Position numbers and translations under genes: made by a program. From assembly GCA_036346225.1 (NCBI GenBank), contig JARFIW010001364.1:1116001-1180000 (forward strand): DNA of 64,000 bases, read 5' to 3'. Shown here one piece after another: positions 33,423-45,839 of this stretch. The stretch is from Platerodrilus igneus (taxonomy: Eukaryota > Arthropoda > Insecta > Coleoptera > Lycidae). The notes below the pieces were generated by a model. It searched no databases, had not been told where the DNA came from, and was given only the letters and a program-made list of their open reading frames with translations. Each line of letters opens with the position of its first letter. Position 1 is the stretch's first letter.

Positions 33423-34780
33423 ATTATCATCATCATTGGGTCTTCAGTCCTGAAACTGGTTAGACGCGTACCATCATTGTTTCCTATTCTGAACTAACCT
33501 ACAGATTTCCCCGAAATTTGAACAGTCTGCATCTATCACTATCTGATCTAGGTCTACATCTACCTCTTTTTCCTATCTCTGCTTGTAATATATCCCATAC
33601 TATTCCCCAGAAATGCCTTAGAACGTATTCTGCCCTTCTATTTCTCATATTTTTTTCCCAAAGATATCCTTGTTTCTCTACTGTTTCTATAACCTATTTG
33701 TTATTACCTTGGTCTGTCCATCCTCATACATCTGAAGTACGGCATTTCAAAGACTGCTACTGTTCTTCTGTCTGCTTTTCAGACTGCCCGTATTTCGTAA
33801 GCATACTGTCTGTGCTGTGCTCCACAGATACGCTTTCAACAACTTTTTGTTCTATGTTTGTTGTCTTTCATCATAGGCGCCGTTCTTTTGTATTAGATGC
33901 AGTTCGGTCCCCTTCTATTGTTTTACAATTATATACCTCATTTCTCCGACATTCAGTGGTTGCGAAGGGGGGTAAGCAGCCTGTGGCTGCTAAGTTCCCC
34001 CAGCACTTGAACATTTATTGATTTAATAGTTTTTCCAATATATCTTTTCGCACAGTCAACATTAGTTGCAGATATTTCACAACCAACACCTGTAGTTGTT
34101 TATAATAATCATCAGATTTATCTGCGCTTATTTTTTCATCACTTGGTTTTCCGTCTCAAAAGTGGTTGGACATGTAGCTGCACTGATTTATTTTCTAAAC
34201 TAACCTACATAGTTCCCTGAAATTCTCACACAGCAATACAGCTCAGTTCCCCTTCTGTTGTTTTCTAAAATTATGACATATTTCACAGAGATTTATTGAA
34301 GGGGGTTAAGCAACCTGTGGCTGCCAAGATCCCACAACACTTACACATTTGCCGAAATAATAGTTTTCCAGTAAATGCTTTCACACAATTACCATTATTT
34401 GAGAATATTGCTGCTTGTAGTTGCTTATAATAAATATCATGTTTCTTCTATTGTTTTCTAATATTACGCCCTATTTCACTGAGATTTATTGAAGGGGGTT
34501 AAGCAATCTGTGGCTGCCAAGATCCCCCAACACTTAGACATTTGCCGAAATAATAGTTTTCCAGTAAATGCTTTCACACAATTACCATTATTCGGGAATA
34601 TTGCCCATCCAATGCTTGCAGTTGCTTATAATAAATATCATGTTTAAGTGCAGTTACTTTCTTCGTCATTAATTTATCCATCTTGGGACTGGTTGGATGC
34701 GTACCTCCATTGATTTCTATTCTGAGCTAGCCTACACATTTCCCTGAAACTCCTACAGCCTACATCTTTCACTATCTGTG
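33423..34780 (-). repeat. composite 3' tail modules of LINE copy A
   Basis: Reading along the minus strand after the RT, similar tail blocks follow each other. Each has a Cys-free TTGGACTGGTTGGATGCGTACC-like word, a CCTGTGGCTGCCAAG word and a TTTCCAGTAAATG word. They are centred near 34690, 34500, 34310, 34170 and 33980. The outermost module (33420-34020) even contains a decayed second copy of the RT C-terminal region. The CTGTGGCTGCCAAG words at ~34311 and ~34506 mark an extra local duplication not seen in the other two copies. Confidence 0.75.
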
Positions 34781-35225
34781 TGCAGTAGTCTAACCTAGGT
34801 ATACTTCTTCTTCTCTTTTTTCCTATCTCTGCTTCTAGTATATTCCGCACTATTCCCTCATGCCGTAGTATGTGGCCTATCTTTCTATCTCTCTTATTTG
34901 TTACCGTTTTTCACATATTTCTTTCTTCCCCTACCATTTTTAGTACCTCTTGGTTCTTAACTTTGTCTGTCCATGATATTTTCATCAATCGTCTGTAACA
35001 CCACATTTCAAAGGCTTCTACCTTTTTCTTGCCTGCTTCTTTTACTGTCCAGGCTTCACAGCCGTACAGTGCTGTGCCCCATACATATGTTTTAAGCAAT
35101 CTTTTCCTTGTTTCTATGTTTGTTGCCTTTGAACACAGTAGTTGCTTTTTCTTGTTAAATGTAGAACGACCTTGTGCTAATCTTTGTTTTAAATCTTTTG
35201 TGATTTTCCCATCTTGCGTTATTTA
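34781..35225 (-). pseudogene. LINE copy A, C-terminal domain
   Basis: The frame 34911-35099 (TALYGCEAWTVKEAGKKKVE, then EMWCYRRLMKISWTDKVKN) is the region after the RT thumb, found in many RTE/R1-like proteins. Flanking sequence in other frames continues it in both directions. It is followed by the composite tail. Confidence 0.75.
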
Positions 35226-35317
35226 GCCTCCTAGGTAGCAGAAATCCTTAACCTCTTGCAAGTTCGTGTTGCATATTTGTATTCTTGTTTTTGATTTATT
35301 TTTCCATCCTTTGCATA

Positions 35318-36535
35318 CTAGTACTTTAGTTTTACTTTTTTAATTTTCATACCGTATCTCTCTGTTAGAACCGTTTCCATTTCATTGAGAGCAGCTTCTA
35401 ACTCTTCCTTGCTAGATGCTAATACCGCTATATTATCTGCAAATCTAAGAATATAAATTTTTTGTTCCTGCATAGTAATTCCAAATGTCTTCCTGCATTT
35501 GACAGTATTCATTGCCTCTTCAATGTACAAGTTAAAAATTAATGGGGATAGAGAGCATCCCTGTTTTACCCCTTTCCTGATGTTTACTTCTCTACGTTCC
35601 TGCTCTAATTCTATTACTCCCGTTTGCTCTTTGTGTAAGTTATGTACTATTTGTCTATCCCTATAACTCATTCCAATCTTTTTGAGTATTTCGAACATTT
35701 TTTTCCATTTCACATCGTCAAATGCTTTTTCCAGATCTACAAACCCTATATACACGCTTTCCTCTTTTTCTATTGTTTTCTCCATTATCACCCTCAGAGC
35801 TAAGATAGCCTCCCGTGTTCCCCTGTTTCGCCTAAACTCAAATTGGTCTTCTCCTAGTATTTCTTCAGCCCGTTTTTCCATTCGTCTTTGTACAATTCTA
35901 GTTAATATTTTTGACACGAAAATTTTTACATCTATCTGCGCCTTTCTTTTTTAATATAGTTACTATGATGTTATGTTTAAAATCTTTGGGTATCTCGCCT
36001 GTTTCATACATATAACTTGCAAGTTGGAAAAGACGTTCTGTTACTGCTTGACCAGCGGCTTTTAGAGTTTCCGCTTGCACCTTATTTGTACCCGACGCCT
36101 TATCATTTTCAGACCCTTTAATGCTAATTTAAATTCATCTCTAAGTATAGGATATCCCAAGCTATCATTTTCAATGTCTGATTCCTTTTCTATTGCAGTT
36201 AGTTCTTCTTCTGCATATAAATTCTCTATATATTCTTGCCATTTACTCACTTTCTCTACATTTTCTATAATGAGATTTCCTCCCGCGTCCCTTATATTTT
36301 TGCTATACGGTTTTATATCTCTAAAATTGATTCTAATTAGTTTGTATGCTTCATCTGTCTTTCCTACTTCCATCTTAGTTTGTACCTCTTTGCACTTTTC
36401 ATCAATCCATTGTTCTTTAGCTTTCCTGCATTTGCAAATAATTTCCCATTTTATGACTTTGTATCTCTGTTTTCCTGTTTCGTCTGATTTATTTTTGTTT
36501 TTTCGTCTTTCTTCTATTAAATTCAGGATATCCAT
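35318..36535 (-). pseudogene. LINE copy A, reverse transcriptase domain
   Basis: Three frames in order (36062-36535, 35898-36080, 35318-35917) carry the linker, the fingers and the palm. RRMEKRAEEILGEDQFEF and IGFVDLEKAFDDVKW (motif A with its Asp) are present, then VKQGCSLSPLIFNLYIEEAM (motif B). The active-site box reads LRFADNIAVL: the second Asp of the usual FADD is Asn. That substitution alone should impair catalysis. Frameshifts lie at ~36070 and ~35900. Confidence 0.85.
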
Positions 36536-36669
36536 GGTTTCTTATTTTCTTTTTGTGTATGCACCAGAATATCTCCGTCCGTAATGTCGAGGCTGGATTT
36601 AATGTTATTTCATTCTGTTTCTACTTCCTTAGTATCAGATATTTTCCCGATATCTATGAGCAATTCATT

Positions 36670-37671
36670 TTACCTTTTTTCGAATCTTTCTTGAATCCCT
36701 TTCTCTTTTAGTTTCTGTAGGTCTAAGTGCCTTTTTTCGTTTCTTTTTTTCAAAATTTTAAATTTTAGTGCGGTCTTCATAATTACGATGTTGTGGTCAG
36801 TGTCTATATCTGCTTCTGGGTAGCTTCTACAGTCTTTTACTTGATTCCTAAACCGTTGTCTAACTAGAATGTAATCTATTTGATATCTTCCTATATCTCC
36901 TGGCATCTTCCACGTATATCGTCTTCTAGCATGATGTTGAAATAATGTGTTTGTAATGATTAAATTGTTATTGTCGCAAAATTCTACCAGCCTATTTCCT
37001 CTGTCATTTCTAGTGCCTAAACCAAATAAATTTACTATCGCTCCTTCCCTACCCTCACCTACCACTGCATTAAAATCCCTCGTAATTATTAAATTTTCAT
37101 GTCCTTTTACGTGTCTTAATATGTCTTCGATATCTTTGTAGATCGTTTCTACCTCTTCGTCACTGTAGCTAGAGGTGGGCATGTATACTTGTATTATTAC
37201 TGTGTCTACCGGTTTAGATTCTAATCTAACCATGACTACTCTTTCAGTCTTTTGTAAGTAATTTTCTACACAGTATCCTATCTTTTTCCGCATAACTATC
37301 CCCACACCTAAATTTCCCTCCTCTGCTCCTGTAATAATTAGCCTGAAATCTCCACTCCAAAAATCCCCCGCCTCTGGCCACCGAACTTCGCTGATCCCTA
37401 CTAAGTCTAGTGATAACCTATTCGTTTCGATTTTTAGGTTCTCTAGCTTACCCACTTGCTTCATAGTTCTAAAATTCCACGCTCCGACTTGCAAAATGTT
37501 CCCGACTTTTATTCTTAACTTTCTGACAGCATCCTCCGAAGTAGTCCCCTCCCGGAGATCCGAATGGGGGACTATTTTAACTCCGGAATCTTTTACCCCA
37601 GAGAATGCCATCATTTTATAATTTAGGTACGCTGTGTACTTGGGAGGTAATGCGGTGGTTTCCCGTTGCAT
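36670..37671 (-). pseudogene. LINE copy A, apurinic-type endonuclease domain
   Basis: A 333-codon open frame. From residue ~60 it has the exonuclease-endonuclease-phosphatase fold: GAWNFRTMKQVGKLENLK, VGISEVRWPEAG, VIIQVYMPTSSYSDEEVE, RDFNAVVGEGREGA (the usual Gly before Asp-Phe-Asn is Arg), and DIDTDHNIVIMKTAL near the end. The frame looks intact over the whole domain. It nicks target DNA to prime reverse transcription. Confidence 0.85.
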
Positions 37672-37900
37672 TCTACATCGCGGTAGTGTGTTTTAGACTG
37701 CCATACCGACCCATATGGTCTCTGCCAATTTAAGTACCGAAAGAGCCGCTTCCCTCTTTCGGGGACCTATCTTCGTCTGGTTCCTCACTAACGACCCTAC
37801 TACTTTGGTTGGACCTGTAATTTGGCTCTTTAGCTCATTAGAACACGCAAGCCATTTCACCTGTTCTAGTAATCTAGAACTTCGGCAAGGTGCAGGTCCA

Positions 37901-38856
37901 TTTGAAATGGTTATAAGATTAAATTCTTCGTTTTAAACAGCAGTTCCGAAGTACATTTTTCGATTATTTAATAAAATTTTTAGAATAGCGTTATGTTGAA
38001 GAATTATCCTTCTTTATTGTAATTTATAAATTCCAATTTTTGTGTAATTTGCGTTTAAAAGATCACTTCTATATACATAATAATTATTAGATTAAGGTAT
38101 GCTTTCTGCGTACTTTAAATATCATCTTCGCAAAGCAACAGATAGCGATCGCCTTTAAGAACCGAATGAATCAATGAATCCTGTTTTTAATAAACGCTTT
38201 CTTATATACAAATTATCTATTTTCTAGAATGTTACTAGAATAGTACGGAACATTATGATGCAAGGGTTCTCAGAGAAGCTCATTAGTGTTTAAAATCGCG
38301 GCGTAAATACCTTGTCTTCTGGTTCCAGTTATTTGTGACGCGTGCTCCTACTTCTTGTTTAATACCCAAGGTTAATGCTCGCGGATTTCTTCTATCCCAC
38401 ATTGAATGCGGAGATCATAAATATTTCTTAATAATTCCTATTACATTTTCCGAGCCCTTTAGTGTTTGTTGCGTTAATAGAGGGATGAAAAATTATACGC
38501 TACTCGTATTGAACAACTAAATTCTGTTTTATTGAAAATGTACAAGTTGAACCTTTCACTGCTTAGGTTTCTACAAAATTGTTTTTTGACCCAAAGTTTA
38601 CACGCAGGTAAACGTGACAGAAATCCACAGGGAGAGGGTCTATATACAATACAATACATACCGCCCTCTTTGAAGTTCTCAAGGGCTTCAATGATAAGGC
38701 AAATTATATACAATAATTAGCTTAAAAATTTACATAATTTCATAATAAACAGAAACAACTACTAATGGTATACAAAATTAATTAGAACAAACAACATGTA
38801 AAAGCGTTTAAATTACCACTAGTCGTTAACTTACTCACATTCCGCACTATTTTGCT
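37901..38856. other. non-coding spacer
   Basis: No protein, RNA gene or repeat is recognised. By position it should contain the 3' LTR of the adjacent BEL/Pao element, but I could not match it to anything right of 45250. Confidence 0.4.
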
Positions 38857-40116
38857 AAATAGGCAACACACAAACCTTGGCAACTGCGCGCCTTGTTTCG
38901 CAGTTGGATGCACGAACAGTCACTACTCGAATTATTCCGTCGTTTCCAGGATGCATTTTTACAATTCGGCCCAGCTTCCGGCGGTAAATTGTTTTCAATA
39001 AGCAAGACCATTTGCCCTTCCCTGATTATTTTGTTGTTAGACTGTTGCCATTTACAACGGCCTTGTAATTGAGATATATATTGTCTGGAGCAGCGCCTCC
39101 AGAAATGTTGTCAAAGTTGCTCGATTTTTTCCCAACGAGTTAAACGATTACTCGAGATATCAGCAACATGTGCTTCTAATGTGGCGGTTAATGATTTGCC
39201 AATCAAAAAATGGCCAGGTGTAATTGTATTTAGATCGTTTATATCCGTAGTAATCAGAGTTAAAGGCCGAGAATTAAGGATTGCCTCAATTCTAGTTAGT
39301 AACGTATACAATTTTTCGTATGTGAGTAAAGCATCACCTACAACCTTTTTTAAATAATTTTTAGCGGATTTCATCACTGCTTCCCATAAACCGCCCATAT
39401 GTAGACTTCTTGCAAGGATAAAATTCCAAGTTATATTTTTAGAAGTTATAAGATGTTACCTCAGTTTTAAATGTTTTTGAGAGTAAAAAATTTGATAATT
39501 CATGTAACTTTGCTTAGCACCAACAAAATTGGTGGCGTTATGTGATAAAAATTTAGTCACATGACCACGGTGTTCAATAAAGCGCCGTAAAGCATTCCGT
39601 GGCTAGGTCACTAGCTAATTCGAGATGAATTGCCTTTGTTGCAAAACAGATAAATAAAACAATGTACGCCTTGGTTTTCTTTTTACTTCTGGTACCCCCA
39701 ATCCTTAACCAAATTGGGTCTGCATAGTCCACCCCTGATTTAACAAATGGCCGTATAGGTGCCAGTCGTTCTTTTGGATAATCGCCCAGTTTTTGAATAA
39801 TGGGTTTTGGATTAACTCGATAACACTTAATACATGAATGGAGCACCTTTCGAATTGTTTGTCGTGCGCAAATTAGCCAGTATTTTTCGCACAGGGCAGC
39901 GAGTGTAGCTTGGTTTTCGGCATATAACTGTGATTCATGATATTTTTTAATGATCAGTTTGCTAATGACATGTTTAGCAGGCAAAAGCAATAGAGGTTTT
40001 TTGTCATAAGCAAACTCTGAATTTCCTAAACGTCCACGCAGTAAATTATTTTCATCTAAAAATGGATCTAACGTTAATAATTTGCTACCCTTTGAAATTG
40101 GTTTCCCTGGTGACAA
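38857..40116 (-). pseudogene. pol: BEL/Pao integrase with C-terminal domain
   Basis: Frame 39574-40116 carries the zinc-binding N-terminus (HESQLYAENQATLAAL to CIKCYR) and the first core strand (SGVDYADPIWL). The region of the second catalytic acid (~39545-39570) reads FLSHNATNFVGA, with His where the family has Asp. Frame 39111-39398 starts GGLWEAVMKSAKNYLKKV, holding the third acid. The C-terminal BEL-type domain follows in another frame at ~38857-39000 (KLGRIVKMHPGNDGIIRVVT). Frameshifts separate the pieces. Confidence 0.85.
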
Positions 40117-40268
40117 ATTTGTTATTTCGTTATTAAATTCTAGGGTTTGAATAGTTTTTATGATTATATTGTGAGCGTTATATAACTCGGAACAGGTTAC
40201 ACCGCCCGTTAATAATTTGGACTTATTTCTACAGTTATAGGTAAACCTTAACAGTATGCAATTACACG

Positions 40269-41839
40269 CTAAAGTTTATCGAAGGTGGAGAATTGCGTAA
40301 AAACAGGTAATTCTTCAACCCTAATAAATATAGTAAGCAGAGTAATTTTACGTTTTTCAGGCGCGTCTATTTGACCTAGGTGTGAACTAGAATTGTCCCA
40401 GTGAAGATTCTCTAATGTCTGCCACTGCGGTCTGTTCCACCACAAATTTGATTCTGCTAATTGTTTTGGTGAAGCACCACGCATTATAATGTCAGCGGGA
40501 TTGTCATTACTTGAAACATGACGCCATTCATCAATAGTTGTAAGTGATTGAATTTCTGCAACACGATTTTCAACAAACACTTGCCATGTATTTGGCTCTG
40601 CGGCTAGCCAAGCAAGCACAATGTTAGAGTCTGTCCAAAAATATCTTTGTGATATATTTAAATTTAAATTTTGCATTGTTTTTTCTACCAAACAAGTTAG
40701 GAGCAGCGCTGCGCATAACTCTAACCTAGGTATTGATACGGTTTTTAATGGAGCCACCCGGCTTTTGGCACATAAAATTTGTGTTAAATATTTACCATCA
40801 TTGTATTTAACTCTTAAATATGCAGCAGCCCTATATCCTAGCATGGACGCATCTGAACAACCACGTAATTCAAATAATCTTACTGGAAAGGTCGAAACAA
40901 CCTTTCTGGAAATATTTATTAAATTCAGATTTGAAAGTTCAATTATAAACTGTTCCCAAAATAGGAAAAGATTTTGAGGAACGCATTCATCCCAGTCTAT
41001 TTTCAAATTCCAAATTTTTGGGGAATTGATTTCGCCCTTAATATGACAGGAGTAATTAATTCAAGCGGATCAAAAATTTGCCCTATCGTAGATAAAATTA
41101 TTCGTTTAGTTAACCCTTTTGATACTTCAAACTTTATACCTTCATATTTAAGTAAATCATCCTTACAATTCCAATACAACCCAAGAATTTTTGCATTGCT
41201 ATTCTTATCAAAATTAACTATTGCTATATCTGAAGACTGGCTTACGTTAGGTAGTAAATCTTCATGATTTGAAGCCCATTTTCTAAGTTTAAACCCTTGT
41301 AATAAAATCGAAGTGATTTGATTCTCTAATGTAAAGGCTTCTGAAATAGTGTTGTGGCCGCATAGAAGATCGTCCATATAAAAATTATTAATAATTGCGG
41401 CTGCCGCTTCAGGATAGAGTTCCTGATTTTCATGCGCTAATTGTTGTAAGCATCTAACAGCTAAAAATGGTGCAGCTCGAGTACCGTAAGTCACGGTATT
41501 AAGCTTTAAAATTTGGATCGGCTGATCGTTGCAAGTTCGCCAGAATATTTTTTGATTTGCAACATCTTCCTGATCGACCTTAATTTGTCTGTACATCATG
41601 CTGATATCAGCATTAAAAACGTATTGATAGGTTCTGAAGCATGTCAAAATTGAAAACAGTTCGCGTTGTAATATAGAACCTACTAACATATTGTCATTTA
41701 AACTTAATCCGTTACTTGTTTTCGCGGATCCATCACATACGACTCTCAATCGTGTGGTTGTGGATTCTTTAAAAACCGCGTGATGCGGAAAAAAGTATTC
41801 CCTTCCGCTAATTGGCCCTTGTTCGTTTATTAACTGCAC
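40269..41839 (-). pseudogene. pol: BEL/Pao reverse transcriptase and RNase H
   Basis: Frame 41003-41839 (278 residues) carries the RT palm: YQYVFNADISMMYRQIKVDQ with the first catalytic Asp, then NNFYMDDLLCG, the YxDD box. Frame 40269-41006 (245 residues), overlapping by a few bases in another frame, carries the RNase H. This shows GCSDASMLGYRAAAYLR, SIPRLELCAALLLTCLV and FWTDSNIVLAWL. The active-site residues visible are intact. A single frameshift near 41003 divides the two. Confidence 0.92.
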
Positions 41840-41862
41840 GTGACCTAATTCAATATATTCCT

Positions 41863-42620
41863 TTATAAACGATGAGTATTATTTCTTGAAATTTTGTTGT
41901 TTATATTGAATTTACGCTCTAAACTGTAAAATCTTCGAAGTGCAATTTCCTTAGACGACCCTAATTGAACAGTATTATTTCTAAAAAGCAGTTTAACTAT
42001 AAATTTGCCGTCGGTATCGCGTTTGAACGTTTCTTGAAAATGCATTTCGCATTCCTTTTCTTCAGCGGACAATAATGTTTTGGAATTGTTTAACTCCTCT
42101 AGCTCCCAAAATTTAGATAATTGATTTTCTATTGCTTCATATTTATGTACACTTAAATTACAAATTTTTAAACTACCAGTTGTAGATATATCAATGGGAC
42201 CGCTTATCACCCATCCTAATTTAGTTTCGAGAAGGTACGGTTCAGGTATTTGTAATTTATTTTGTGTTACCGGAAACAATAATTGAAAGAATATTTCAGC
42301 ACCAAACAATAAGTCTACAGGTAAAGATTTGTTGAAACTCGGGTCTGCTAACTGCAAGTTTCAGGTGTTTTCAAGGTTGACTCATCTATTGTATTATAGG
42401 GTACATTTCCCGTTATACATGGTACCACTAAACAATTTATGCGAGCTTTAAAACGTTTGTAGCAAGATTCTATGGTTACCCTTGTCTCATGTTGTACTAC
42501 AGCATTCTTTTGGTTTATTCCACGGATCGTAAAATTCGTTTTGTTAAGTTTCAAGCCTAATCTGACACAAGCTGCAACAGAAATAAAATCAGACTCTGAA
42601 CCCACGTCAAGTAATGCACG
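41863..42620 (-). pseudogene. pol: BEL/Pao aspartic protease and linker to RT
   Basis: Upstream of frame 42348-42605 the strand reads CRALLDVGSESDFIS, the protease active-site loop with Asp-Val-Gly in place of the usual Asp-Ser/Thr-Gly. The frame continues ACVRLGLKLNKTNFTIRGIN. Frame 41863-42357 (PVDLLFGAEIFFQLL, LLETKLGWVISGPI) is the conserved stretch between protease and RT in BEL/Pao elements. Frameshifts lie at ~42350 and ~42610. Confidence 0.82.
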
Positions 42621-42950
42621 GCATTGTTAAAAAAAGCCTGAGGCGTCCGCTTTAACTAGGTTAATGGCTGTTACTAAGACGACTGTTTTATTAGAAGCAG
42701 CACAATGATAGGAATTGACAACTTCATTAGGAATAACTTGTTCTGATATGTGTAATAGCGTGTGATGTTTTTTGTTGCACACCTGACATGTAGTTGTTGA
42801 TTTACATTCAGACTCCGCATGATTGCCTTTAAAGCAGTTAAGACAAAGCTTTAGTTTATTAACTTCATCTTTTTGTTCTTGCACGGACGTTGATTTTAAC
42901 TTAGAGCAATGAAATGCTGTGTGTACTAAAGCAAAAAATTTATTTACTTC
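42621..42950 (-). pseudogene. gag: BEL/Pao nucleocapsid zinc-knuckle region
   Basis: Frame 42627-42884 carries CLNCFKGNHAESEC (CCHC) directly followed by CQVCNKKHHTLLH, the paired knuckles typical of BEL/Pao Gag. Upstream (to ~42940) the reading continues FHCSKLKSTSV, and there the homology stops at the edge of the insert. Confidence 0.85.
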
Positions 42951-44745
42951 CCTTTACTAATGCACGCCTCACGTTGTTTGGGCGTCAGTGAAACTATTTG
43001 TTTCTTTTACTTGCACTAGTAAAATGAAAATTTATTTTTTTCTAAGCTTCCTTGTTGATGGATAAAGTGAAGCTTTAACTATTCGCGGCTAAGTCTGGGA
43101 ATTACCCCAAGGGTGAGCAATGAGAAAAGGGTGTGGTGATGGTCTAAACTCTACGATAAACTAACAAAAGGAAAATGGGTTGAGCGCTACTGTATCTGTA
43201 AGAACGATTACACTAGAGATTCATTACCCCTATGAGAAGATACAGAAACTCACGGGATGTGAACACAATAACAAACTTACAACTTACTGAACTGATGTAT
43301 CTGGAAACCTCTGGAACATACTTACGACCTCTCCGATCTCGATGAACCTGGAACAAAATACACAACAAATTCTTTATTAGAAAAACACAGTTTGTGCTTT
43401 CCAATAAAAATTCCTGCTGATAATTATAGGTGGATAATATTGAGATTAACACACCAAAGCTTTTTAAATCAGGAATAAATACCTAGAACAAACCAGTTGT
43501 AGCAAATAGGGGCCTTTTTAAATTACTTCAGCCTCGTATAATTTCATAGATCAACAAACTCATATACTTTAAGAATTTAGTAAATCTAATTATGCATGGA
43601 ATAAAAAAACTTGAGTCTAAAAATGAAATTTAATATGGTTTCTCTTTCTTGAATTTTTCTTTTAAATGTGATAATAAATTGTACAAATAAAATTGAGTTT
43701 CAATACATCTGTCTTTGACATAACAGATCCTTAAGTAATAATAATTATATCAAAACAAGTTTTAGCACCAAGCTTTCAGATCTGAGTTCTGGTTTACATA
43801 TGTGTCACAAACATTATTTCTACTAAAAACGAATCACATGTGTTTAACTTAAGCAAACAACTTTTTCTTTAAATCTGGTATTAGAGGCTTATAAAAATTT
43901 TAATATGAGTAAATCAATATTTTAAAAGTAAAAAGGTGGACTGAAATATCATACTATTAGCAAATGAATTTATGCAAATTTTACAAAACTATTTCTGTAG
44001 CAATTCATAACTGTTTTCTCTCAAGCCATCCTAAACATACAAAATCTAACTTGACCAAACGATCTTCGAAATTTATTTATTCGAGCATTCACGAATCCTC
44101 ACAAACAGAACAAAAAAAGATTTGATACCTGTAGGTTTTGTTGCTTTCAAATCTGATTATTGATCGCCGGCACACATGCTCCAAAATCTTTTCTTTAATC
44201 TGTTATTACCAAACATTAATCTACAGCTGTAGTTGCTCCGGTATACGAATAGCTCTCCAATCTTGGATTCAATTACAACATCTACCTTCTAGTCCATCAT
44301 TTTAATTATTCCGTAATGTCATACTCATTAACAAATTTTAACACGACATAACTATTACAAACCGATGCGAAGGCCCCACTTGGGTAAGGCCTGGAGATTC
44401 ATGTTGTTCTTTAACAAGAAAAAGAATGCCAACGCGACTACATCTATATGAACAATGGCTGACCCCTTTTTGCGACACCTCATCAGCGTGTCGTATCCCG
44501 TGACCGGTACGCACATGCGCTATACTGATTGTAACGAATGTAGAGGAAATATCCGCCTGTAAGATAGACAACACAACCTACTAAACCCCATATAAATACG
44601 TTTCCTGATAATTATAAAAATACCAAATATCTCCGTACAAAACATTTAAGTTCTTTAAGTGAACACGACTTCCTGTTTTCATATAGAATTGTTTCTTTAA
44701 GATTTTATAACATCAAATACAAGGATTAAATACCACAGAATATAC
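42951..44745. mobile_element. unidentified ~1.8-kb insert in BEL/Pao gag
   Basis: The BEL/Pao Gag is open up to about 42940 on one side and resumes at ~44770 on the other, so this block was inserted into it. It has no ORF above ~80 codons. It contains a GC-richer part around 44340-44570. No terminal inverted repeats or target duplications were clear, so the class is unknown (non-autonomous element or MITE-like). Confidence 0.5.
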
Positions 44746-45247
44746 TTATGCTGAAGCGGTTCTTACGACCATAGTGCTATAGAATATATTTTCGTTACAG
44801 TACCAACGACAATTTATTTTGTTTACCTTTGAAACAACGTAGGCAGACGTTTGCGGCTTATTATTTGTATTTTGAGATTTTGTTGTACCCTGAGTTTTTG
44901 TGAAATCCGATTTATTCAAGGTGTTTACCCCTTCAAAAAACTGGCACTTTTTCTCTAAGAAGTTGCTTAATTTTTGTAGTTTTGTTAATTCTGAACTCAA
45001 AGTTGCTTGATATTTGTTTTTTGTAAAAAAATCTAGTTTAGATTGAATTATCGGAATTAATATTACATCCCAAGCTTCTATGTTCACTCCCAAACCTTTC
45101 AAGGCTTGCGGTTAAATTATCTAACAATTCTCGCATTAGATTTGTATCAGAATTTTTTGTAATAGCAGAAAATTTAATATTGAGCAAACGTGTTCTTGAA
45201 CAATTAAACTCCCTAGTTAAAATAAATTTATGTAATCCACAGGGCAA
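44746..45247 (-). pseudogene. gag: BEL/Pao gag, capsid part
   Basis: Frames 45038-45247 (ELLDNLTASLERFGSEHRSL) and 44746-45102 (NIEAWDVILIPIIQSKLDFF, then ELTKLQKLSNFLEKKCQFFE) have the WD...L...SKL...F(L)E(K/R)xC pattern of the C-terminal Gag domain of BEL/Pao elements. A frameshift lies at ~45070. The N-terminal half of Gag is missing from this copy. It continues into the knuckle region across the insert. Confidence 0.72.
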
Positions 45248-45801
45248 TTAATTTAAAATTTAATTGCTTTTTAATGCAAAAGGGTTGCGTTTTTATAGAA
45301 AACACTCGCTTTTGTGTTTCCGTACACAAATTTAATATGATAATTTAGGTTTAAAATACACGATGATTGTAGTTTCTTAAGCTAAATGCGTAAAGCTAGT
45401 CCTATGCTATATACAACAATTGAAGAATATTTTTATATCTATCAAAAATGCATTGATAATTACTAAGTAAAATAAATGGCTTTGTATTTATCATAAATAA
45501 TGCGTTTTACGTTGGTATTTAATGCGTTTTGTGGTGTCTTATAATTAATTAATTATTTTTATATAATATAACTTACGTTACTTGCTATGTATTTACAATA
45601 TGCTTATCATACATGGTGATTATTTATACACGCGCAATTTGCGTTTTGCATGACACTTTAATGAATAAAGGTACGCTTGCATTATACAGAGCGTAACCAT
45701 GAATTTACGGAAAATTCCAGTTTTTCGGATTCTATTATATTTTGGTGGGATTTCTTTTTAGAATTTGGGGTTCAGTTACCTCTCGTGACCCCTTATTACG
45801 T

Positions 45802-45839
<38 letters not shown>

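Larger units (their letters stand above)
33423..37900 (-). mobile_element. RTE-like LINE copy A
   Basis: A non-LTR retrotransposon on the minus strand, running from a leader at ~37900 through endonuclease and reverse transcriptase to a composite 3' tail. It ends at ~33423 in a GATGATGAT microsatellite. About 4.5 kb; by far the most complete of the three copies here. The endonuclease resembles the craniofacial-development-protein-2-like class linked to RTE/BovB elements. The leader (37700-37870) is matched by copy B at ~50160-50280. Confidence 0.8.
38857..45247 (-). mobile_element. BEL/Pao LTR retrotransposon (LTRs not identified)
   Basis: The minus strand carries Gag, zinc knuckles, protease, reverse transcriptase, RNase H, integrase and the BEL-specific C-terminal domain in the canonical order. 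About 4.5 kb of coding DNA is interrupted by ~1.8 kb of unrelated sequence (about 42950-44745). The frames are long and there are few breaks, so it is younger than the Polinton. Confidence 0.88.

Noticed and set aside
33518..34021. 167-codon plus-strand open frame
   Set aside because: It is antisense to the LINE copy A tail, which contains a decayed RT C-terminal region on the minus strand.
36075..36584. 169-codon plus-strand open frame
   Set aside because: Antisense shadow of the LINE linker; the same shadow occurs at 62858-63235 in copy C, so it follows from the LINE sequence and is not an independent gene.
37901..38856. 3' LTR of the BEL/Pao element
   Set aside because: Expected by position but no repeat partner was found right of 45247.
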